In this document: positions 7,319 through 16,712 of the stretch, piece after piece
Layout: the number at the start of each line of letters is the position of its first letter
Numbering within the stretch: the stretch's first letter is position 1
Notes under the pieces: generated by a model
The model's input: the letters and a program-made list of their open reading frames with translations, nothing else
Database searches by the model: none
What the model was told of the DNA's origin: nothing
Made by a program: the position numbers and the translations under genes
DNA from: Kocuria sp.
Lineage (GTDB): Bacteria; Actinomycetota; Actinomycetes; Actinomycetales; Micrococcaceae
Assembly (NCBI RefSeq): GCF_030538595.1
Contig: NZ_JAUNTS010000014.1
Location: 1-64,000 of the forward strand
Reading direction: 5' to 3'
Length of the DNA stretch: 64,000 nt

Positions 7319-7975
7319 GTGAGCGTGGTGACTGATTTGCACGGAGGGCTTGGCCGCTTCAGGGCGGCTGTGGCTTCCCTGCGTGCTGCGCAGTGCCGTC
7401 ATGACATTGACCTCACGGAAATCACCGTTCCCATGGGGCCCAGTGACTCGGTGGCTTTTTCGGCCACCGTCACGGACGCCACCGATTCCGGCTACCGTCC
7501 GGAGCAGGTGGCGGCATGGCATGGTCCAACACTGCCCGCCACTGCTGTGGCTTCCATGCCACGCGCCTGTTCGGATGAATTGGCCACCGGCCGCTTCATC
7601 CTCAGCCATGCACCGTCCCGCCGCAGCGAGTGGGGTGGTGAGTTCCGCATTGTCACCTTTGTGAAAGCTCAGGTGGAACGTGATCTGGGGCATGATCAAA
7701 TGCTGGCTTCCGTGGCGTGGAGCTGGCTGTTGGAGTCCCTGGATCGCAACGGTGCCGCATACACCGGCGAAGGTGGGACCGCCTCTCGTGTCCTGGCCGA
7801 AGGGTTTGGCCAGTTGGCGGACACGGGTGAGGACATCGACGTCGAACTGCGTGCCTCCTGGACACCCACCGATCAAGACTTTGGTGCGCATCTGGAGGCG
7901 TGGGCTGACATGGTGTGCACCTTTGCCGGGCTACCCCCGGTCACCGACGGCGTGGTACGCCTCACGGGGCGCTAG
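7319..7975 (+). CDS. DUF3000 family protein
   Basis: A 218-residue protein of the actinobacterial DUF3000 family; function unknown. It has no membrane segment or signal peptide and is acidic at the C-terminus. Conserved-looking blocks are the SHAPSRRSEWGGEFRIVTFVKAQ region and the aromatic WSWLLESL. GTG 7319 is chosen because it sits seven bases behind a -10 box (leaderless). It lies directly upstream of the RNase D/HRDC gene, an order I recall as common in Micrococcales; a role in RNA metabolism is only a guess from that neighbourhood. Confidence 0.82.
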   Translation: MSVVTDLHGGLGRFRAAVASLRAAQCRHDIDLTEITVPMGPSDSVAFSATVTDATDSGYRPEQVAAWHGPTLPATAVASMPRACSDELATGRFILSHAPSRRSEWGGEFRIVTFVKAQVERDLGHDQMLASVAWSWLLESLDRNGAAYTGEGGTASRVLAEGFGQLADTGEDIDVELRASWTPTDQDFGAHLEAWADMVCTFAGLPPVTDGVVRLTGR

Positions 7976-8072
7976 CCCACAGTTTTCTCCGGCCGGGCCA
8001 CCGGCCAGGTGCCTACCGTAGGCACTGACCAGGCACAGATGTGGCCGAGCAGCGGCCGTTGGATATGAGGAA

Positions 8073-9362
8073 TTGACCGAACCTGTGAGTGATCCCAGCC
8101 CCAACACAGCAGCGGCATCACCGGACATTGTGGTGCCGGGCTTTGAGGACTTCACCGTCCCGCAGACCGTGCACCTGGACCGTCCGCACGAGGGCATTCC
8201 GCGGGTGCTCAATTCAGTGTCCCAAGTGGAACGGGCAGCCCGTGAGCTGGAGGCCGGTCACGGCCCCGTGGCCGTGGACACCGAACGGGCCAGTGGCTTC
8301 CGCTACGGTCAACGAGCCTTCCTGGTCCAGCTGCGCCGTGAAGGTGCGGGAACAATACTGATTGATCCTGAAGCAGTGGGCTCACTGGGCATCATCAATG
8401 AGGCTCTGAGCGGCGTGGAATGGGTCCTGCACGCGGCAACCCAGGACCTTCCGTGCCTGCGGGATCTGGACATGTGGCCGGACAAGCTCTTTGACACCGA
8501 GCTCGGAGGTCGCCTGGCCGGATTGCACCGCGTGGGCCTGGCAGCAGAGACCGAAGAACTCCTGGGCTTCACGCTCTCCAAAGAGCACTCGGCGGTGGAC
8601 TGGTCCAAACGCCCCCTGCCCGAGTCCTGGCTCACCTACGCCGCGCTGGATGTGGAAGTCCTGGTCCAACTGCGCTGGGCCGTGGAAGACCTGCTGCGCG
8701 AACAGAACAAACTCGACTGGGCGCTGGAGGAGTTTGAAGCCATCCGCAGTGCCGATCAACCAGTACCCCGGAAAGACCCGTGGCGGCGCACTTCTGGAAT
8801 CACCAAGGTACGCAATCGCCGTCAACTCACTGCTTTGCGAAACTTGTGGTCAGCCCGTGAGGATCTTGCCCGCCACCGGGACATTTCGCCGGGGCGGCTG
8901 TTGCCCGACTCTGCGCTGGTGGCAGCTGCCATCACCATGCCGCGCACCGTGCCCCAACTGCTGAAAACTCCAGGCTTTCACGGCCGCGCCGCCTCCAGGG
9001 AGGCCCCGCGCTGGCTGACCGCTCTGCAGGCGGCCCGGCATGAGGAAGATCTGGTGCCATTCACCATCGCATCGGATGCCCTACCACCCGTCAAGGCCTG
9101 GGACACCAAACGGCCCCCTGCTGCTGCACGGCTCAAAGTTTTCAAGCCTGCCATCGCTGACTTGGCTGCAACCCATTCCATGCCCACGGAAAACTTGTTG
9201 GTGCCTGAGCACCTGCGCCGCTTTGCCTGGGAGCCACCCACGGAGACATCCGAGGAAGCCGTGGGGGCTGCCCTGGCGGAGCTGGGTGCCCGGCCCTGGC
9301 AGATTCGCCTGACCGCGCCAGTTCTGACCGAACTCTGGGCCACGCTCAGATCCCAGCCCTGA
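8073..9362 (+). CDS. rnd: Ribonuclease D (DEDD exonuclease with HRDC domain)
   Basis: About 429 residues if TTG 8073 is used; GTG 8085 (starting MSDPSPNT) is equally possible, since GAGG at 8067-8070 is very close to the TTG. The 3'-5' exonuclease domain shows the DEDD residues in VAVDTERASGFRYGQRAFLVQ (DxE), the HAATQDLPCL block and YAALDVEVLVQL (Tyr and Asp). An HRDC nucleic-acid-binding domain follows (~245-320), then a C-terminal domain of ~110 residues. RNase D trims tRNA 3' ends and other structured RNAs. A perfect hairpin (9420-9460) ends the transcript against the convergent YtxH-like gene. Confidence 0.92.
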   Translation: MTEPVSDPSPNTAAASPDIVVPGFEDFTVPQTVHLDRPHEGIPRVLNSVSQVERAARELEAGHGPVAVDTERASGFRYGQRAFLVQLRREGAGTILIDPEAVGSLGIINEALSGVEWVLHAATQDLPCLRDLDMWPDKLFDTELGGRLAGLHRVGLAAETEELLGFTLSKEHSAVDWSKRPLPESWLTYAALDVEVLVQLRWAVEDLLREQNKLDWALEEFEAIRSADQPVPRKDPWRRTSGITKVRNRRQLTALRNLWSAREDLARHRDISPGRLLPDSALVAAAITMPRTVPQLLKTPGFHGRAASREAPRWLTALQAARHEEDLVPFTIASDALPPVKAWDTKRPPAAARLKVFKPAIADLAATHSMPTENLLVPEHLRRFAWEPPTETSEEAVGAALAELGARPWQIRLTAPVLTELWATLRSQP

Positions 9363-9419
9363 ACCACACTGCGGCAGTCCCGCCCATAACCCTGAATGCA
9401 CCACCAGCCCTGTCCCAAG

Positions 9420-9460
9420 AAAGATCTGCCCCGCACCGTGACGGTGCGGGGCAGATCTTT
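9420..9460. terminator. Perfect bidirectional terminator between rnd and the YtxH-like gene
   Basis: Arms of 20 bp (9420-9439 and 9441-9460) are exact reverse complements about a single central base, beginning AAAGATCTGCCCCG and ending CAGATCTTT. A/T-rich ends on both sides suit termination in both directions. Confidence 0.85.
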
Positions 9461-9497
9461 GCGGAGGCAGCCATCGTGGCTGCCGGGTGGTTCAAAT

Positions 9498-9881
9498 TCA
9501 GCTGGTGGAACCGGGCAGAGGCTGGGTGGGGCCAGGCTTGGGGGTGCCGGTGTCCTGCGTGGTGCCGTCCAGGTTGGACGTGGCATCTGAGCCATGGTGG
9601 GCCTTGTCCTTGGCCGCGTCCTTGGCACCGCCCGCAGCGTCCTTGGCCTTGGCGGTGGCGGACTTGGCCACTTCCGCGGCCTTCTCCCCCACCACGGGTG
9701 CCTGTTCCTTGACGGTTGCGGCAGCCTTTTCTGCACCTTCCTGAACCTTGCGGCGGACCTCCGGATCCTCCACCACGCCGGTCACCTTGGCCTGGACCTT
9801 TTCATACGGTTCGCGGCCCATGTAGGAACCGACCAGGAAACCAGCTCCAAAACCCAGCACGAATGCAGCTTTCTTCAACAT
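9498..9881 (-). CDS. YtxH-like membrane-anchored helical protein
   Basis: A 127-residue protein. The start is ATG 9881, behind AAGGA seven bases upstream; an upstream in-frame start would add 15 unlikely residues. Residues ~3-20 (KKAAFVLGFGAGFLVGSYMG) form one membrane segment with a glycine-rich face typical of YtxH. The rest is a long amphipathic, Lys/Ala/Glu-rich helix resembling LEA or apolipoprotein-like stress proteins, ending in a Pro/Thr-rich tail. Such proteins are usually cell-envelope or stress related; no specific role can be given. It stands between the rnd terminator and dxs. Confidence 0.75.
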   Translation of the reverse strand: MLKKAAFVLGFGAGFLVGSYMGREPYEKVQAKVTGVVEDPEVRRKVQEGAEKAAATVKEQAPVVGEKAAEVAKSATAKAKDAAGGAKDAAKDKAHHGSDATSNLDGTTQDTGTPKPGPTQPLPGSTS

Positions 9882-9967
9882 CGCTTGGTCCTTACTCCTT
9901 GTCCGACGGGTGCAACCCGCTGTCAATATCTCAGCCTACTGACAAGTGACGCGTGCGACAACGCGGG

Positions 9968-11956
9968 TCACCGCACGTGATTGTGAGTCTCCGCGCTGTC
10001 CTCCACGGGCCGGGCATAAGGCACCTTTGTGCCCAGTACGGAGGCCAATGTGTCTTGCGCAATGCGCTGGGCGGTCAAACCCACCCGCTGCAAGATCTGA
10101 TCCCGGGAGGCATGGGTCAGGAACTCCGTGGGCAAACCCACTTCATTCAAGGCGGTGTCCACACCGGCGTCGCGCAGACTTTGCCGCACCAGGGACCCAA
10201 TGCCACCGGAGCGCACACCGTCCTCCACCACAACCACAATGCGGTGCCTGGCAGCCAATTCAGCCAACGACGACGGCACCGGCAACACCCAGCGCGGGTC
10301 CACCACTGTGGAGGTCACCCCGTGGGCCTCCAACCGCTGCGCAGTTTCCAGGCAGATGGGTGCCATGGAACCCACGGAGACCAGCAGGACATCGCGGTCA
10401 TGATCCGGGACTTCCTGCCCGGTTCCGGTGCGCAGGAGGACGTCCACGCCGTCGTCCAAGCGCTGGACTGCTGGAATCTCAGGTCCCACGTTGCCTTTGG
10501 GGTAACGGATCACCGTGGGTGCGTTGTCCACGGCCACGGCCTCCCGCAGCTGTTCCACCAGACTGGGTTCATCACGCGGAGCTGCCAGGTGTAGGCCGGG
10601 CACGATTTGCAGGAGCGCCAGATCCCACATGCCGTGGTGGCTGGGACCATCCGGTCCCGTCACACCCGAGCGGTCCAGAACCACTGTCACCCCCGCTTTG
10701 TGCAGCGCCACATCCATCAGCAGCTGGTCAAAGCCTCGGTTGATGAACGTGGCGTACAAGGCCACCACGGGGTGCAATCCGCCAAAGGCCATGCCCGCAG
10801 CCATGGTCAGCGCATGCTGTTCTGCAATGCCCACATCCACCACACGGTCCGGGTGCGCGGCCTGCATCTTTTGCAAGCCCACCGGAATCAGCATGGCACC
10901 CGTGACGCCCACAATGTCCTCGCGGTGATCCGCAATGGCGGCGATCTCATCACCGAACACTGCCGTCCAGGACCGCCCGGAGCTGGCTTTCATGGGCTGA
11001 CCCGTCTCCGGGTTGATGGTCCCCACGGCGTGGAACATGTCCGCCTCATCGGCCAAAGCAGGCGGGTAACCGTGTCCCTTCTCCGTGATGGCGTGCACAA
11101 TCACCGGTCCGCCAAAGTTCTTGGCATTGCGCAGGGCTTGCTCCAGGGCTTCCTGGTCGTGCCCATCCACCGGACCCACGTACTTCATGCCCAGATCCGC
11201 AAACAGACCGTGGGGCACCACCACGTCCTTGAGCCCCACCTTCATGCCGTGCAGCCCGCGGTAGGCGGCCTGCCCGATCGGGCCGGCATTCTTCAAACCA
11301 TCTTTGACGGTGGTCAGCAGTTCCTCGTACCGCCGGTCCGTGCGTACTGCGTCCACACCCTGCTGAACGTCTGCCTTGAGGTTGTGCAGTTGGCGAGCCA
11401 ACCCACCCACCGTGGGTGCATAAGACCGGCCGTTGTCATTGACCACAATCACCACACGCCGGTCAGGGTCGCCCGCAATGTTGTTGGCAGCCTCCCAGGT
11501 CATCCCACCGGTCATGGCGCCGTCGCCCACCACGACGACGACCGTGCGGTCATCCTGACCCGTCATGGCATAAGCGCGGGAGATGCCATCCGCCCAAGAC
11601 AGGGAGGATGACGCATGGGAGGACTCCACGACGTCGTGCTCCGACTCCCCACGGTCCGGATAACCGGCCAGGCCCCCCTCCTGACGCAGCGTGGTGAAGT
11701 CCTGGCGGCCCGTGAGCAGCTTGTGAACGTAGGACTGGTGGCCGGTGTCAAAAACGATCGGGTCCTGTGGCGAGTCGAAGACCCGGTGCAGAGCCAAGGT
11801 CAGTTCAACCACACCCAAGTTGGGACCCAGGTGCCCACCCGTGGCGGACACATTGGTGACCAGGAAACCCCGAATTTCCTGTGCCAACTCGGCCAATTCG
11901 GCCTGCGACAGCGCGTCTAGATCCCGCGGACCGTTGATGCTCTCAAGCAGGGTCAT
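9968..11956 (-). CDS. dxs: 1-deoxy-D-xylulose-5-phosphate synthase
   Basis: A 662-residue thiamine-diphosphate enzyme joining pyruvate and glyceraldehyde 3-phosphate in the first step of the non-mevalonate isoprenoid pathway. ATG 11956 follows GGAGGAG closely; a longer frame to 11998 has no such site. Visible family blocks are [13 protein letters not shown], the ThDP motif [13 protein letters not shown]...NDN, and the transketolase pyrimidine domain with [18 protein letters not shown]. The length is about 20 residues above the usual ~640, from a C-terminal tail. It is transcribed on its own, between the acnA terminators and the YtxH-like gene. Confidence 0.96.
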   Translation of the reverse strand: MTLLESINGPRDLDALSQAELAELAQEIRGFLVTNVSATGGHLGPNLGVVELTLALHRVFDSPQDPIVFDTGHQSYVHKLLTGRQDFTTLRQEGGLAGYPDRGESEHDVVESSHASSSLSWADGISRAYAMTGQDDRTVVVVVGDGAMTGGMTWEAANNIAGDPDRRVVIVVNDNGRSYAPTVGGLARQLHNLKADVQQGVDAVRTDRRYEELLTTVKDGLKNAGPIGQAAYRGLHGMKVGLKDVVVPHGLFADLGMKYVGPVDGHDQEALEQALRNAKNFGGPVIVHAITEKGHGYPPALADEADMFHAVGTINPETGQPMKASSGRSWTAVFGDEIAAIADHREDIVGVTGAMLIPVGLQKMQAAHPDRVVDVGIAEQHALTMAAGMAFGGLHPVVALYATFINRGFDQLLMDVALHKAGVTVVLDRSGVTGPDGPSHHGMWDLALLQIVPGLHLAAPRDEPSLVEQLREAVAVDNAPTVIRYPKGNVGPEIPAVQRLDDGVDVLLRTGTGQEVPDHDRDVLLVSVGSMAPICLETAQRLEAHGVTSTVVDPRWVLPVPSSLAELAARHRIVVVVEDGVRSGGIGSLVRQSLRDAGVDTALNEVGLPTEFLTHASRDQILQRVGLTAQRIAQDTLASVLGTKVPYARPVEDSAETHNHVR

Positions 11957-12043
11957 GATTCTCCTCCCGGTGCCCCGTTGGTTTCTCACATGAGGCAACC
12001 CGTATCCGACGATCGTACGCTGTCGGTCCGCCCCATGCCCTTC

Positions 12044-12103
12044 AAGCCGTGCGCAGTTTGATACCGCATCAGGGCTGATGGGGTATCAAACTGCGCACGG
12101 CTT
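12044..12103. terminator. Long hairpin between acnA and dxs
   Basis: 22-bp perfect arms (12044-12065 / 12082-12103, outer end AAGCCGTGCGCAG) with a further inner CATCA/TGATG. It stands behind the acnA 3' end and ahead of dxs on the same strand, so it most likely insulates dxs from acnA transcription. Confidence 0.75.
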
Positions 12104-12119
12104 TGGCTTGAAAGGCAAG

Positions 12120-12151
12120 TTGGCCCGCCCCGTCTGGACGGAGCGGGCCAA
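12120..12151 (-). terminator. Terminator of acnA
   Basis: TTGGCCCGC (12120-12128) pairs with GCGGGCCAA (12143-12151), and inner CCGTC/GACGG pairing extends it. It begins 14 bases after the acnA stop codon and forms a tandem with the longer hairpin further on. Confidence 0.75.
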
Positions 12152-12165
12152 CACTGACTGGTGAA

Positions 12166-14847
12166 TCAGTTGGCTGCGATCTGACGCAGCACGTACTGCA
12201 GGATGCCGCCGTTGCGGTAGTAGTCGGCCTCACCTGGGGTGTCGATGCGGACGTCGGCATCGAACTCCACGGTGGAGCCGTCTTCCTTGGCTGCAACAAC
12301 CTTGACGGTCTTGGGGGTCTGACCGTCGTTGAGAGCGGTCACCCCGGTGATGGAGAAGGTCTCCGTGCCGTCCAGGCCCAGAGAATCAGCGGACTCACCG
12401 GCGGGGAACTGCAGCGGCAGCACGCCCATGCCGATCAGGTTGGAGCGGTGGATGCGCTCGTAGGACTCGGCGATCACGGCTTTGACGCCCAGCAGGGCAG
12501 TGCCCTTGGCGGCCCAGTCACGGGAGGACCCGGAACCGTACTCCTTGCCCGCCAGGACCACCAGCGGGGTGCCGGCAGCCTGGTAGTTCTGGGAGGCATC
12601 GTAAACGTAAGCCTGCGGGCCACCCTCCTGGGTGAAGTCGCGGGTGAAGCCACCCTCCACACCATCCAGCAGCTGGTTCTTGATCCGGATGTTGGCAAAG
12701 GTGCCGCGGATCATGACCTCGTGGTTACCACGCCGGGAGCCGTAGGAGTTGAAGTCCTTGCGCTCCACACCGTTTTCCACCAGGTACTGACCGGCCGGAG
12801 TGTCCGACTTGAAGGAACCTGCCGGGGAGATGTGGTCCGTGGTGACCGAATCGCCCAGCTTCAACAGCACGCGGGCGCCGTCGATGTCGGAAACCGGGGT
12901 GGTCTCCATGGTCATGCCATCAAAGTACGGTGGCTTGCGCACGTACGTGGAGTTGGCATCCCACTCAAAGACCTTGCCCGTGGGGGTGTCCAAGTTCTGC
13001 CAGCGCTCATCGCCGTCAAAGATGGTGCCGTATTCACGGGTGAACATCTCCGTGTCAATGGAGGCGTCAATGATCTTCTGCACCTCAGCGGGGTCCGGCC
13101 AGATGTCCTTCAGGAAGACATCGTTGCCGTCAGAATCCTGGCCCAGGGGCTCGGACTCGAAGTCAAAGTCCATGTTGCCCGCCAGAGCGTAAGCGACCAC
13201 CAGCGGCGGTGAGGCCAGGTAGTTCATCTTGACGTCCGGGTTGATACGACCCTCAAAGTTACGGTTACCGGAAAGCACCGAGGTCACGGCAAGGTCGTTG
13301 TCCTGGATCGCCTGGGAGATCTCATCTTCCAGCGGCCCGGAGTTGCCAATGCAGGTGGTGCAGCCGTAACCCACAATGTAGAAACCGAGCTCCTGCAGGG
13401 ACGGCACCAGACCGGACTTCTCGTAGTAGTCGGTGACCACCTTGGAGCCCGGGGCAATCGAGGTCTTGACCCACGGCTTGGCCTTGAGCCCCTTCTCCAC
13501 CGCGTTCCGGGCCAACACGGCAGCAGCCATCATGACCGACGGGTTGGACGTGTTGGTGCAGGAGGTGATGGAAGCAATCGAAACTGCACCGGTCTCCAGC
13601 TCGAACTCACGGCCATCCGCCATGGACACGGACGCGGAATCCACACCCTTGGAGGACGGGTAGTTGGTGATGTCGGAGGCGAACTGTTCCTTGGACTTGG
13701 ACAGCTCGATCCGGTCCTGCGGGCGCTTGGGTCCGGAGATGGAAGGCACCACGGTGGAGAGGTCGAGCTCCATGTACTCGGAGAACTCGATCTCCCGGGA
13801 GGGATCGTGCCACATGCCCTGTTCCTTGGTGTAAGCCTCCACCAGAGCAACCTGCTCATCGGAGCGGCCGGTCAGGCGCAGGTAGTCCAAGGTGACATCG
13901 TCAATCGGGAAGATCGCGGCGGTGGAACCGAATTCCGGGCTCATGTTGCCGATGGTGGCGCGGTTGGCCAGCGGCACAGCGCCCACACCTTCACCGTAGA
14001 ACTCCACGAACTTGCCGACCACACCGTGGGCGCGCAGCATTTCGGTAATGGTCAACACCACGTCCGTGGCGGTGGCACCGGAGGGGATCTCACCGGTGAG
14101 CTTGAAGCCCACAACGCGCGGGATCAGCATGGAGATGGGCTGACCCAGCATGGCAGCTTCGGCCTCAATGCCACCCACGCCCCAGCCCAGAACGCCGATG
14201 CCGTTCTCCATGGTGGTGTGGGAGTCCGTACCAACGCAGGTGTCCGGGTAGGCGCGGTTGACACCGTCCACCTCGCGGGTCATGACCACGCGCGCCAGGT
14301 TCTCAATGTTGACCTGGTGGACAATGCCCATGCCCGGGGGGACCACCTTGAAGTCGTCAAAGGCGGTCTGGCCCCAGCGCAGGAACTGATAGCGCTCCCC
14401 GTTGCGCTGGTACTCAATGTCCATGTTGCGCTCAATGGCCTGGGAATTGCCGAAAGAGTCGATCTGCACGGAGTGGTCGATCACCAATTCGGCCGGTGCC
14501 AGCGGGTTCACGCGGGAGGGGTCCCCGCCCAGATCCGCAATCGCTTCACGCATGGTGGCAAGGTCCACAATGCAGGGCACGCCGGTGAAGTCCTGCATGA
14601 TCACGCGAGCCGGGGTGAATTGAATCTCCGTGTTGGGCTGGGCCGAAGCATCCCAGTTGGCCAGTGCATCAATGTGCGCCTGGGTGATGTTTGCGCCGTC
14701 TTCCGTGCGCAGTAGGTTCTCCAAAAGAACTTTGAGGCTGAACGGGAGCTTCTTGGCCCCTTCCAGCACGTTCAGACGGTAAATCTCATACTCGTTGCCA
14801 TTGACGTCTAGAACGCCTTTGGCCCCGAAACTGTCCACGGTGCTCAT
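12166..14847 (-). CDS. acnA: Aconitate hydratase A
   Basis: An 893-residue aconitase of the AcnA/IRP1 type, converting citrate to isocitrate in the TCA cycle. The 4Fe-4S ligands are visible in [13 protein letters not shown] and in [11 protein letters not shown]. The swivel domain carries [18 protein letters not shown] 14847 is used ([11 protein letters not shown]), with AGAGGAG upstream; an upstream frame to 14871 reads through that site. A -10 like TATATT occurs on this strand at 14967-14962, giving a leader of about 110 bases. Aconitases can double as RNA-binding sensors, but nothing here shows that. Two hairpins follow the gene. Confidence 0.97.
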   Translation of the reverse strand: MSTVDSFGAKGVLDVNGNEYEIYRLNVLEGAKKLPFSLKVLLENLLRTEDGANITQAHIDALANWDASAQPNTEIQFTPARVIMQDFTGVPCIVDLATMREAIADLGGDPSRVNPLAPAELVIDHSVQIDSFGNSQAIERNMDIEYQRNGERYQFLRWGQTAFDDFKVVPPGMGIVHQVNIENLARVVMTREVDGVNRAYPDTCVGTDSHTTMENGIGVLGWGVGGIEAEAAMLGQPISMLIPRVVGFKLTGEIPSGATATDVVLTITEMLRAHGVVGKFVEFYGEGVGAVPLANRATIGNMSPEFGSTAAIFPIDDVTLDYLRLTGRSDEQVALVEAYTKEQGMWHDPSREIEFSEYMELDLSTVVPSISGPKRPQDRIELSKSKEQFASDITNYPSSKGVDSASVSMADGREFELETGAVSIASITSCTNTSNPSVMMAAAVLARNAVEKGLKAKPWVKTSIAPGSKVVTDYYEKSGLVPSLQELGFYIVGYGCTTCIGNSGPLEDEISQAIQDNDLAVTSVLSGNRNFEGRINPDVKMNYLASPPLVVAYALAGNMDFDFESEPLGQDSDGNDVFLKDIWPDPAEVQKIIDASIDTEMFTREYGTIFDGDERWQNLDTPTGKVFEWDANSTYVRKPPYFDGMTMETTPVSDIDGARVLLKLGDSVTTDHISPAGSFKSDTPAGQYLVENGVERKDFNSYGSRRGNHEVMIRGTFANIRIKNQLLDGVEGGFTRDFTQEGGPQAYVYDASQNYQAAGTPLVVLAGKEYGSGSSRDWAAKGTALLGVKAVIAESYERIHRSNLIGMGVLPLQFPAGESADSLGLDGTETFSITGVTALNDGQTPKTVKVVAAKEDGSTVEFDADVRIDTPGEADYYRNGGILQYVLRQIAAN

Positions 14848-15078
14848 ATTGCCCGGAACTCCTCTCGCCACGGTTGTGCTGTACCGCAGACGCCAAGGGC
14901 CGCAAGATGACCGGTGCCATGACCGGTTGGACGGCGTCGGCGTCGACGGCAGTCATGGCCCAATATACCGCTTTCAGACACCTGCACAGGTTGCCACCCC
15001 TGCCCTCCCCGCTATTTGACGACAATTTGTCAGCCAGCCCCCGGGTGAATCTGTCAATCGCCGCTGGGGTGCTCCCCG

Positions 15079-16620
15079 TCAACGAACCAGCGTCACCAAA
15101 GTCTCCAGGTGATGGGTGTTGGGATACATGTCCAGTCCACGCACGGCTTCCAGCTGCCAGCCGTGGTGACGGAAGCGGGCCAGGTCCCGGGCCAGCGTGG
15201 CGGGATCGCAGGACAGATACACCACACGACCCGGCGCCAGTTGATGGATGGCATCCACCACGGGCTTGCCCGCACCGGCACGCGGCGGATCAAGGACGAC
15301 GACGTCGGGGCGCCTGGCCGCCGATCCCGTTCCCCGACCGCCCGTGCTGTTGGCATGCCTGCCGCGGTTGCCCTTCCCCCGGTTGCCCGTACCTGACCTG
15401 CCGCGACTTGATCTGCCGTGGCGCGGTGCTGCGATCAGGTCAGGCCAGTGGTGGGCCAGCACCCGATCCACCGCACCGCGACGAACACCTACCTGCGGCC
15501 ACTGCTCAAAGGTGGATTCCGCATCGGCACTGGTCACCGGTGATCCTTCCACGGCCAGGACCGCACCGGATTCGCCGACTGCACGGGCCAGACCGGCGGT
15601 GAACAGTCCCGCCCCCGAGTACAAATCGAGGGCACATTGACCCTCTTCCAGCTGCGCGGCCTCGGTGATGGCGGGCAACAGCACGGCCGGCGCTTGCCGG
15701 TGGATCTGCCAGAATCCGCCCGCAGAGACCCTCCACCGGAGATTGCCCACCGTCTCGTGGAGAAAACCCCGCCCCATGAGCACGTGGGGCGTGCCCCGTT
15801 CGCCGTCGGCAGTGCCCAGCACCACGGAGGCATGCGGAGCCACCCGATTCAGGTAGGGCAACAACTGCTCGGTGAGATGCGCTACCAGCTGTGCATCACC
15901 TGCCTCCCGCGGCGTCACCAGGATCAGGGGGCCAGCCAGCGCAACACCGTCGGCTTCTGGCTGCTCGGCCGGTGCGGCCAGGTCCAGTCGTTGCACGCCA
16001 TGCAGATCCACCTCCGCCAGGTGCAGATTCTCCAAGGCCTGTACCATCAACGGAAAAGATTTCACGGGGACGGGTTGGTCACTGCGGTGCGGATACATGG
16101 CGACGGCGCCGTCGTCCGTCACCGTGAAATGAGCCCGTGTCCGCCAGCCCAGACCCCAAGGGTGTTCCTGCGGCAGCGCGGTGACCCGTGGCGCCAGACG
16201 GTCCAGTTCTGCAGCGGGCACTGCGCCGATACCAGCCAACAGCTCGTTGAGGACGCCGGTTTTGATCTCCCGCTGCCGTGGCAACTCCAGGTGGCCCAAT
16301 TCGGCCCCTCCCACGGGCAAGGTGCCGTTGGAGGCGCACAGTAGCGCATCCGCGGGTGCCCAGGGATGGGCCTGCCGCCGATGCGGGCTGGCCTCCACCA
16401 CCTCCACGGTGTCCCCGCGCCAGAACTTGGCCTCCGGCTGGTGCTCCGTCAGGCGGACCCGCACCCGCTCCCCCACGTCTGCATGCCGCACGAACACCAC
16501 GCGGCCATCGTGGGTCCGCGCCACGGTGTGGCCACCGTGGGCCCAGGCATGTGGGGTCACGGTCAGTTCCGGGGCCTCCGATGAACCGGTGGCGGATTGC
16601 TGGTGGTGCAAGGTGTTCAC
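15079..16620 (-). CDS. TRAM-domain class I SAM-dependent RNA (uracil-5-)-methyltransferase
   Basis: A 513-residue member of the RumA/TrmA family, which methylates C5 of uracil in rRNA or tRNA. The TRAM/OB domain is at the N-terminus (RVVFVRHADVGERVRVRL). SAM motif I is DLYSGAGLFTAGLARAVG, motif IV is LDPPRAG, and the catalytic Cys is in YLSCDPATLARDL. The four-Cys Fe-S site of E. coli RumA is not evident. An Arg/Gly/Ser-rich stretch (~400-437) is inserted just before motif IV; this is unusual and described in the findings. The potassium permease gene ends 92 bases upstream on the same strand. The target nucleotide is unknown. Confidence 0.9.
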   Translation of the reverse strand: MNTLHHQQSATGSSEAPELTVTPHAWAHGGHTVARTHDGRVVFVRHADVGERVRVRLTEHQPEAKFWRGDTVEVVEASPHRRQAHPWAPADALLCASNGTLPVGGAELGHLELPRQREIKTGVLNELLAGIGAVPAAELDRLAPRVTALPQEHPWGLGWRTRAHFTVTDDGAVAMYPHRSDQPVPVKSFPLMVQALENLHLAEVDLHGVQRLDLAAPAEQPEADGVALAGPLILVTPREAGDAQLVAHLTEQLLPYLNRVAPHASVVLGTADGERGTPHVLMGRGFLHETVGNLRWRVSAGGFWQIHRQAPAVLLPAITEAAQLEEGQCALDLYSGAGLFTAGLARAVGESGAVLAVEGSPVTSADAESTFEQWPQVGVRRGAVDRVLAHHWPDLIAAPRHGRSSRGRSGTGNRGKGNRGRHANSTGGRGTGSAARRPDVVVLDPPRAGAGKPVVDAIHQLAPGRVVYLSCDPATLARDLARFRHHGWQLEAVRGLDMYPNTHHLETLVTLVR

Positions 16621-16712
16621 GGACCTTCCGTGGTGGGTGGGGGTGGTACGGATTCAACTCGGCCAGACGCGGGTGGCTGCCCACGACCGTGCGGCGGACC
16701 AGGGTCAAGTGC

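Noticed and set aside
10607-11611. 334-codon plus-strand frame opposite dxs
   Set aside because: Shadow of dxs; His/Gln-rich nonsense composition.
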